This document shows positions 57,001-64,000 of a stretch of DNA of 64,000 nucleotides, one piece after another. Positions within the stretch are counted from its first letter, which is position 1. Each line of letters starts with the position of its first letter. Location of the stretch: contig CP079103.1 in assembly GCA_019285755.1 (NCBI GenBank), forward strand, positions 1,860,001 through 1,924,000, given 5' to 3'. Below the pieces are notes generated by a model that made no database searches, was not told the DNA's origin, and saw nothing but the letters and a program-made list of their open reading frames with translations. This stretch comes from Chitinophaga sp. E66. Its GTDB lineage: Bacteria > Bacteroidota > Bacteroidia > Chitinophagales > Chitinophagaceae. Both the position numbers and the translations under genes were made by a program.

Positions 57001-58689
57001 ACCTGAACATAAAAGCGCAGGACCAGCATACGTATGACGCCATCGTTATCGGTTCCGGCGTGAGCGGCGGATGGGCTGCCAAAGAGCTGACAGAAAAAGG
57101 ACTCAAAGTGCTGATGCTCGAACGCGGGCATAACCTGGAGCACGGCAAATACGAAACCGCCACCAAAGACCCCTGGGAATTCCCGCACCGCGGCCGCATT
57201 ACCAGGATCAGCGCCAGTCGCACGAGAAACTCAGCCGCGACTATCCCTACTCGGAACACAACGAAAAATACTGGATCAACGATAGTAAATCGCCCTACCA
57301 GGAAGATAAACGCTTCGACTGGTACCGCCCCGATATCGTAGGCGGTAAATCCATCATGTGGGGCCGTCAGAGCTACCGCTGGAGCGACCTCGACTTCGAA
57401 GCCAACCTCAAAGACGGCATCGCTGTGGATTGGCCTATCCGTTATAAAGACATTAAGCCCTGGTACGAATACGTAGAGAAATTCGTAGGTATCAGCGGTA
57501 CCACGGAGAACCTGCCCCAGCTGCCAGACAGCATCTTCATGCCGCCCATGGAAATGAACTGCGTGGAGAAAGACGTGAAAGGCAAGATCGAAGCAGCCTT
57601 CGGTGGCCGTAAATTCATCATGGGCCGTGTCGCCAACATTACGCAAGACCTGCCCGGCCGTACCAAATGCCAGTTCAGGAACCTGTGCAGCCGCGGCTGT
57701 CCGTTCGGCGGCTATTTCAGCACCCAGTCGTCTACGCTGCCAGCTGCAGTTGCTACCGGCAACCTCACGCTGCGCCCCGATTCCATCGTGAACAGCATCA
57801 TTTATGACGATAAAGCGGGCAAAGCCACGGGCGTGCGCGTGATCGATAAGAATACCAAAGAACATATCGAATACTTCGCCAAGATTATCTTCGTGAACGG
57901 TTCCACGCTCGGTTCTACCTTTGTGCTGATGAATTCCATCAGCCAACGCTTCCCAAACGGCTTCGGCAACGACAGTGGCGTACTGGGTAAATACCTGATG
58001 GACCACCACTTCCGCACCGGCGCTTCCGGTACTATGGAAGGGTACGACGATAAGTATTTCTATGGCCGCCGTGCAAACGGTATCTATATCCCCGTTACCG
58101 CAACATCGGCGGAGACAAGCGCGATTATCTGCGTGGCTTCGGCTACCAGGGCGGCGCTTCGCGCAGCGGATGGAGCCGCGGCATCGCGGAAATGGGCGTG
58201 GGTAAAGATTTCAAGGAAATGCTCACCGAACCCGGCAAATGGAGCATGGGCATCGGCGGCTTTGGCGAATGTCTCCCTTACGAAGACAACTTCGTTACCC
58301 TCGATACTTCCGTGAAGGACGAATGGGGCCAGCCCACGCTGCGCTTCAATGCGGAGTTCAAGGAAAACGAAATGAAGATGCGCAAAGACATGATGAACGA
58401 CGCGGCCGAAATGCTGGAAGCCGCGGGCGTGAAGAATGTGAAGACGTACGACAACGGCTCCTGGCCCGGTATGGCGATCCACGAAATGGGTACCGCACGC
58501 ATGGGCCGCGATCCTAAAACGTCTATCCTCAACGAATTCAACCAGGTGCATGGCGCCAGGAACGTATTCGTGACAGACGGCGCCGCCATGACTTCCGCAT
58601 CCTGCGTGAACCCTTCCCTCACTTACATGGCGCTGACCGCCCGCGCGGCCGATCATGCCGTGAACGAGCTGAAGAAAGGTAACCTCTGA
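56997..58689 (+). CDS. GMC-family FAD oxidoreductase 1
   Basis: About 564 residues. FAD-binding Rossmann motif [36 protein letters not shown], the Cys-rich segment CQFRNLCSRGCPFGGYFS typical of this subgroup, YLMDHHFRTGASG, and the C-terminal catalytic region [15 protein letters not shown] and [20 protein letters not shown] (His and Asn of GMC enzymes). No own signal peptide: export would depend on the Tat subunit encoded just upstream. Frame changes near 57210 and 58100. Oxidises an alcohol or sugar; the substrate cannot be told. Confidence 0.92.
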
Positions 58690-58716
58690 TCATTCTGATA
58701 AGGCATAACTATTGAA

Positions 58717-58745
58717 GGAAAAGCCGCGTTCTGTGCGGCTTTTCC
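58717..58745 (+). terminator. Terminator between the two GMC genes
   Basis: GGAAAAGCCGC (58717-58727) and GCGGCTTTTCC (58735-58745), a perfect 11-bp stem with a 7-base loop. It would end or reduce transcription before the second GMC gene. Confidence 0.85.
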
Positions 58746-58764
58746 TGTTTAAAACCCACGCTAC

Positions 58765-60459
58765 ATGAACCTAAACATCAAAGCCGCAGCCGAAAGTACC
58801 TACGATGCCATCGTGGTAGGATCGGGCATCAGCGGTGGCTGGGCAGCCAAAGAGCTGTGCGAAAAAGGGCTTAAGACCCTCGTGCTGGAAAGAGGCAGGA
58901 ACGTTGAGCACGTGAAGGACTATACCACGGCCAACTGGGCGCCGTGGGACTTTCCACACCACGGGAAGTTCACCCGTGAAATGAATGAGAACCATCCCAT
59001 CCAGAGCCGCTGCTATGCCTTCGACGAGTCTACGCAGCATTTCTGGGTGAATGATAAAGAGAATCCCTATAACGAGATCAAACCGTTCAACTGGCTGCGC
59101 GGCAACCATGTAGGAGGAGATCGCTCATGTGGGGGCGGCAGGTGTACCGCTGGAGCGATATCGACTTCGGCGCCAATGCCAAAGACGGGCATGGGGTGGA
59201 CTGGCCCATCCGCGCTACAAGGATATTGAGCCCTGGTACAGCTATGTAGAGAAGTATATCGGGATCAGCGGTCAGGCCGAAAACCTGCCCCAGCTGCCGG
59301 ATGGCCACTTCCTCAAAGCCATGGAGATGAACTGCCTGGAAAAGCACGTAGCCGCCCGGATTAAGGAGCAATACAAGGACAGGATCATGACGATCGGCCG
59401 TTGCGCGCACGTTACCGAAGAACACAATGGGAGAGGGCCCTGTCAATACCGCGACCAATGTGCAAGAGGTTGCCCCTTTACCGGGTATTTCAGCAGCAAC
59501 GGGGTTACATTGCCTGCGGCGGCTAAGACCGGCAATATGACGTTGCGGCCGCATTCCATCGTACTGGAGGTGTTGTATGACGAAGGCACGCAGAAGGCTA
59601 AAGGCGTACGCATCATGGATGCGGAGACGAAAGAGGTTACGGAGTACTTCGCAAAGATCATTTTCCTCAATGCCTCCACGCTCGGCACTACCTTCATCCT
59701 GCTGAATTCGGTGAGCAACCGTTTCCCCAACGGGTTCGGGAACGACAGCGACCAGGTAGGCCGCAATCTGATGGACCACCATTTCGGTGTTGGCGCCAGC
59801 GGCACCTATGAAGGATTCGAGGATAAGTATGTCTACGGCAGAAGGGCCAACGGTATCTACATCCCCGTTTCCGCAATATCGGCGGCAATACGGACCGCAA
59901 AGACTTTGTGCGCGGTTACGGTTACCAGGGCGGCGCTTCGCGCGGAAGGGCTTCTACGTTCGACGGTATCGGCGCGGAACTCAAGGAAGCGAATACAGAA
60001 GCGGGAACCTGGGGCATGTGGATCGGCGCATGGGGCGAGCATTTGCCATATGAAGACAATACCGTACGCCTGAATAAAACGAAAACCGACAAATGGGGTA
60101 ATCCCACACTGGATATCGACTGTACGTTCCGCGATAACGAACTGGCCATGCGTAAGGATATGCTGGAGAACGCGCGGGAGATGCTCGAGATAGCAGGCTT
60201 CAAAAACGTGGGCGCCAGCGATGATATGCCGCCTCCGGGCCACTGTATCCATGAAATGGGCACGGCGCGCATGGGAAGAGATCCAAAGACCTCGGTGCTC
60301 AACGGTTTCAACCAGGTGCATGCGGCGAAGAACGTGTATATCACAGACGGCGCCTGCATGACATCCTCCGCTTGTCAGAACCCATCCATCACCTACATGG
60401 CGCTGACGGCCCGTGCGGTGGATCATGCGGTAAATGAGCTGAAGAAGCAAAACATATAA
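58765..60459 (+). CDS. GMC-family FAD oxidoreductase 2
   Basis: Paralog of the preceding gene, about 565 residues, same start (MNLNIKA). [21 protein letters not shown] (FAD), [19 protein letters not shown], Cys segment [30 protein letters not shown], and C-terminal [15 protein letters not shown] and [21 protein letters not shown]. Frame changes near 59120, 59205 and 59870. It lacks its own subunit 3 gene; it may share the Tat-exported subunit encoded by the upstream operon, or be expressed from read-through past the terminator. Substrate unknown. Confidence 0.92.
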
Positions 60460-60480
60460 TCAGGTATCCATACGATATGC

Positions 60481-60508
60481 AAAGGGCCGGCGGTTAAGCC
60501 GGCCTTTT
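60481..60508 (+). terminator. Terminator after GMC 2
   Basis: AAAGGGCCGGC and GCCGGCCTTTT around GGTTAA (with one bulged G), followed by GTTTTG. It starts 21 bases after the stop. Confidence 0.82.
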
Positions 60509-60749
60509 GTTTTGCGGTCATGACTGATTATGGGAACGGAATGGTGTAGAATGGAAAGCGGGTAGCAGTGGGAATTAACATCGGGTTAAAAATCTTCACG
60601 TGTAAATAACTATAAGGTAGTGGTGATAGATAGAGTCTCAAATTAGTTGGCGGCTTTTTTCTTTCATCTTTTTGATTTATCGGATTAAAAAAGTTAACTT
60701 AAAGTAGGTTTTTCGCACACGTTATTGTTCAACTTAAATACAGCTTACC

Positions 60750-61190
60750 ATGGGGAGAGTCAGAGACATCTTGGTGGGCAAAGGTCACGCAGTTTATTCC
60801 GTTCATCCCGACAGCACCGTTTATGAAGCCCTTAAGGTGCTGGTGGACCGGAACGTAGGAGCCCTCACCGTCGTAGATAAGGATCATTTTATGGGCATAT
60901 TTTCCGAGCGCGATTATGCGCGCAGGGTGATTTTGAAGGGGCGTGCCTCGAAGGAGACCACGATCCGCGAGATCATGACGGAGCATCCGATCACCGTCTG
61001 TGAAGACGAGACGATCGAGAACTGCATGTGCAAAATGACAGACAAAAGAATCCGGCATTTGCCGGTGGTGGATGCCGGAGGAAGACTCATCGGCATTGTC
61101 TCCATCGGGGATGTAGTGAAGTATATCATGGACGAACAGAAACACATCATTGAAAACCTGGAGTGCTATATTACCGGCACACATCATTAA
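60750..61190 (+). CDS. CBS-domain pair protein
   Basis: Intact, 146 residues, almost entirely two CBS domains (VYSVHPDSTVYEALKVLVDRN, GALTVVDKDHFMGIFSERDY; EIMTEHPITVCEDETIENCM, IRHLPVVDAGGRLIGIVSIGD). CBS pairs bind adenine nucleotides and act as energy sensors, but this stand-alone protein has no effector domain. It lies upstream of the nuo genes, 131 bases apart. A tie to energy metabolism is suggested by location only. Confidence 0.9.
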   Translation: MGRVRDILVGKGHAVYSVHPDSTVYEALKVLVDRNVGALTVVDKDHFMGIFSERDYARRVILKGRASKETTIREIMTEHPITVCEDETIENCMCKMTDKRIRHLPVVDAGGRLIGIVSIGDVVKYIMDEQKHIIENLECYITGTHH

Positions 61191-61258
61191 GGATTAGTTA
61201 CAACACATCAGACAGCCACATCCCCGGCGTTGTAAATTGTTTTATGGCCTGCATCTGA

Positions 61259-61288
61259 CGGATGTGGCGCCTCCACCGCCGACATCCG
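61259..61288. promoter_or_regulatory. Inverted repeat upstream of nuoA
   Basis: CGGATGT (61259-61265) and ACATCCG (61282-61288) form a 7-bp stem with an inner partial GGCG/CGCC stretch. No T run follows, so it is not a typical terminator. It lies about 35 bases before the nuoA ATG. Confidence 0.45.
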
Positions 61289-61321
61289 GGTAACCCGCAG
61301 ATGAACCCGTAAAACAACGTT

Positions 61322-61770
61322 ATGCACCCGACCTGGCCATTCCTCGTATTTGGCGCCATCGTACTGTTGCTGGTACTGGCGATCCGGGTCTGTCCTACCT
61401 GCTGGGCCAGCGCCATAAAGACCGCTCTACAGGCGAAGCTTATGAGGCCGGTATTTTATCTACCGGCTCCGCGCGTCTCCGCTTCCCATCCCAATTCTAC
61501 CTTGTAGCCATGTTGTTCGTCATCTTCGACATCGAGACCGTATTCGTGATCTCCTGGGCCATCGCGTTCGGAGAGCTCGGATGGGCCGGCTTCGTCGGGG
61601 TATCGGTATTCATCGGTATCCTGCTCGTCGTATTGATCTACGAATGGCGCAACGGAGCGCTTGACTTCGGGCCGGACGGCAAGAAGATCCTAAGAGCGTT
61701 CCGGAAAATGAAATCGACGTCCGCATCCCTTCCACCTAAAACCGACAGCCATGAAGTGGTGGTTAACTGA
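61322..61770 (+). CDS. nuoA: NADH-quinone oxidoreductase subunit A
   Basis: Membrane subunit of respiratory complex I, about 148 residues with three helices ([53 protein letters not shown]). The family motif FDIETVF is present and the loop reads [24 protein letters not shown] after joining frames. One frame change near 61390. The C-terminus overlaps the start of nuoB by 20 bases, as expected for an operon. Confidence 0.94.
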
Positions 61771-62387
61771 GCCGAAAGAAGCTGCGCCCCGTACTAATGG
61801 GAATTATTCGGCGGAAGCATCCGTAGAACAAAGCGTCATGCTCACATCCGTAGAACGCCTGGTGGCCTGGGGCCGGAAAAACAGCATGTGGCCGTTCCAC
61901 TTTGGCTTGTCGTGCTGCTTCGTGGAAATGGCCACCGGCATGACGCCCAAGTACGACCTGGCGCGCTTTGGCGCGGAAGTGATACGCGGTACCCCCGTGA
62001 GGCGGATGTGATGATCATTGCAGGTACGGTATTTATCAAAATGGCGCCTATCATCCAGCGGCTATATGAACAGATGATGGAGCCGCGTTGGGTTATTTCT
62101 ATGGGGAGCTGTGCAAATTCAGGCGGGATGTATGATATTTACAGCGTGGTGCAGGGGTAGACAAGTTTTTGCCTGTGGATGTATATGTTCCCGGGTGCCC
62201 GCCACGTCCCGACGCATTCATGCATGGCCTGTTGCTGTTGCAGGAATCAGTAGGGAAAGAGCTCCGTCCGCTTAGCTGGACCATCGGCGACCAGGGAGTG
62301 ATACGGCCCGATAAGGAATCGATGAAAGACCGCTTCCGCGAGAAGCGACAGAATATGACCGAATTCAAGACGCCGGACGAGATCTGA
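61751..62387 (+). CDS. nuoB: NADH-quinone oxidoreductase subunit B
   Basis: Peripheral-arm subunit carrying the N2 4Fe-4S cluster. About 211 residues. Cys ligands are in [24 protein letters not shown] and [12 protein letters not shown]. Frame changes near 62000 (between RGTP and [10 protein letters not shown]) and at G4 62154-62157 (five G restores [17 protein letters not shown]). C-terminus EFKTPDEI, stop at 62385-62387; a further change could extend the end. It is followed by a metallo-beta-lactamase-fold gene rather than nuoC directly. Confidence 0.95.
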
Positions 62388-62433
62388 AAGGGATCGCCTT
62401 CCGTCGCAATATATCAACCTACAATCTGAATGC

Positions 62434-63224
62434 ATGAGTATCCGAAGGATCACCGAGAATGTCTATGAACTGAATTTAGGGAAGTCGAACGCTTTCCTCA
62501 TCGAAGACGAGAAACTGACGCTCATAGACACTGGAGAGCCCGATAGCAGCGGCCTTATTTTGGAGCTGCTGCAATCCATCGGCCGGGAGCCGGATGATTT
62601 GAAAAACATCCTGCTGACCCACAGCCATCCGGACCATTCTGGAAGCGCCGCCGATCTGAAAGCCATTACGGGCGCGAGGGTATATATGCATGCGGCCGAG
62701 AAGAAGTGGGTGGAAGCCGGGTATATCCCGAAGCCGGAGAACCCTTTTTCACGGGTATGGTGAACCGCCTTATCTACCGGATGTTCATCGCCAAAGCGCC
62801 CGGCTCGATCACGCCCTGCCGGATCGATCACCTGGTGGAAGACGGCGACTGGCTCCCCATCGCAGGCGGTATCCAGGCAGTGCACGTTCCCGGGCATAGC
62901 GAAGGGCAGTTGGCTTACTTCCTCCCCGGCGCCAGGAACGTACTCTTTGCGGCAGATACCTGCGACAACCTCTTCGGACTGGGTTATTCGACCTTCTACG
63001 AAGACTATGAAGCAGGCGTTCACAGCCTGGAGAAACTGTCGACCTATGACTTCGACGTGGCGTGCTTCGGGCACGGGAAGAGCATACTGAGAGGCGCAGG
63101 CGAGAAGTTTGGCCGTAAGTTCATCGGCCACCATCATCATCACGGCGGGCATCCGCGGCGGGCTGCAAAAGCGGCGGGAGAGGAGAAAGGTAGAAGGGTG
63201 CATGAACCGGAAGAAAGAATCTGA
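62434..63224 (+). CDS. Metallo-beta-lactamase-fold hydrolase
   Basis: About 263 residues. MBL motif THSHPDHSG, metal ligands in HVPGHSEGQLAYF, FAADTCDNLFG and CFGHGKSI. Start MSIRRITENVYELNLGKSNAFL, ATG 47 bases after the nuoB stop. One frame change near 62750 (KAGEPFFTGMVNRLIYRMF after joining). The C-terminus carries a His run (FIGHHHHHGGHPRRAA) followed by a Lys/Glu/Arg-rich tail. Such folds include thiolesterases, RNases and flavodoxin-linked oxidases; none can be assigned. It lies between nuoB and nuoCD in the same direction. Confidence 0.85.
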
Positions 63225-63338
63225 CAAATCTGATAACTGATACAAAACCCGATACTTCGACCAACAGCTCATTAAAGCAAGGGTAAAACAGACTGGAAAA
63301 GCCAGCAGCCAGGCGCATGGATACACAAAACCGTCAAC

Positions 63339-64000
63339 ATGCCTGCAAGCATCTTTTCTGCCCTCTGCTCCCGGTTTGGCGAGCAGCTGTTCCACGAGCA
63401 GCTCACCCGGGATGAGACGCCCACCATCTGGACGCCACAAGGGAAGATCATTCCTGTACTGGAGTACCTCCGCAGTGAAGCGGATCAACCTTACCGCATG
63501 CTCTATGACCTCACGGCCATCGATGAGCGTGCCTGTAAAAGTAAGTACAACGGCACCTGTGAGTTCACCCTTGTCTATCATCTCTTTTCCTTCGAGCGCA
63601 ACGCCTTTATCCGCCTTAAAGTAGTCCTCCGCGGAGAATTCCCCACCACCCCAGCATCACCCATCTCTGGCCGTCCGCCAATTGGTATGAAAGGGAAGTG
63701 TACGACATGTTCGGCATCCGTTTCGAAGGGCATCCCCTGCTTCGCCGCATCTTAATGCCTACCACCTGGGAGGGGCACCCGCTCCGTAAGGAGCATCCGG
63801 CGGGCCACCGAAATGGGGCCATTCCGATTGTTTCCGGAAAAAGAAGACAGGGAGCAGGAGGCCCTGCGGTTCGACCCGGAAGAATGGGGCCTTAAACGGC
63901 AGTCGGACGACTCCGACTTCATGTTCCTCAACATCGGCCCCCAGCACCCCGGCACCCACGGCGTGCTGCGCATCATCCTCCAACTCGACGGCGAAGATAT
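63339..64000 (+). CDS. nuoCD: NADH-quinone oxidoreductase subunit CD fusion, start
   Basis: Peripheral complex I subunits C and D fused; runs past the right edge. NuoC part: ERFGEQLF-like [73 protein letters not shown]. Then without a stop, [17 protein letters not shown] leads into the NuoD start [20 protein letters not shown]. Frame changes near 63650 and 63800. The gene order A-B-(MBL)-CD and the lack of a stop between C and D indicate a single fused protein, as in several bacteria. Confidence 0.92.

Overview
The window reads as a chromosomal segment of a Bacteroidota bacterium, most likely a Chitinophaga-like member of the Chitinophagaceae (inference). Support comes from two polysaccharide-utilisation loci with SusC/SusD pairs, FecR/ECF-sigma signalling, several TonB-dependent outer-membrane proteins, TAnnTTTG-type -7 promoter elements, little use of Shine-Dalgarno sequences, and GMC oxidoreductase/gluconate dehydrogenase subunit 3 pairs. 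No tRNA, rRNA, CRISPR, insertion sequence or prophage was seen.

Sequence quality matters for every entry. Most genes longer than about 800 bp are broken by one-base frame changes, often at short homopolymers, including housekeeping genes (clpB, ppa, phoH, thrA, nuoB). Joining the frames restores full-length families each time. I therefore annotate whole genes across the breaks and treat the breaks as probable sequence errors, not pseudogenes.

Layout. 1-4.0 kb: end of a TonB receptor, then a DUF4876-like lipoprotein and a DUF6850-like barrel. 4.0-4.6 kb: intergenic region full of 11-bp-period repeats. 4.6-11 kb: queG, two DUF3857/transglutaminase-like proteins, an OmpA protein. 11-21 kb: clpB, a guanine-deaminase-like enzyme, two sigma/anti-sigma pairs, an NlpC/P60 protein, ppa, phoH, purE. 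21-25 kb: multi-PAS histidine kinase and response regulator, rpe, a TPR lipoprotein. 25.9-30.8 kb: thrA-thrB-thrC preceded by a Thr/Ile-rich leader peptide with competing RNA pairings, a likely transcription attenuator. 31-35 kb: a 14-unit array of 11-bp repeats, then hmgA, an aldo/keto reductase and hppD for tyrosine breakdown.

35-46.6 kb: a LacI-controlled polysaccharide locus. Two tandem discoidin plus lyase-like proteins diverge from a LacI regulator, SusC, SusD, an amidohydrolase and a DUF5009-type membrane protein; a repeated TGTGTGCGCACACA-like operator lies before both arms. 46.6-54.8 kb: a second locus on the other strand, ECF sigma - FecR - STN-type SusC - SusD - GH16 glucanase. 55-61 kb: a small membrane protein, an L,D-transpeptidase, a second copy of the inverted 11-bp repeat element, a Tat-exported subunit with two GMC oxidoreductases, and a CBS protein. 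61.3-64 kb: start of the nuo (complex I) operon, with a metallo-beta-lactamase-fold gene between nuoB and a fused nuoCD.

The least explained signals are the 11-bp-period intergenic repeats (two tandem arrays and two dispersed stem-loop copies) and the threonine leader.
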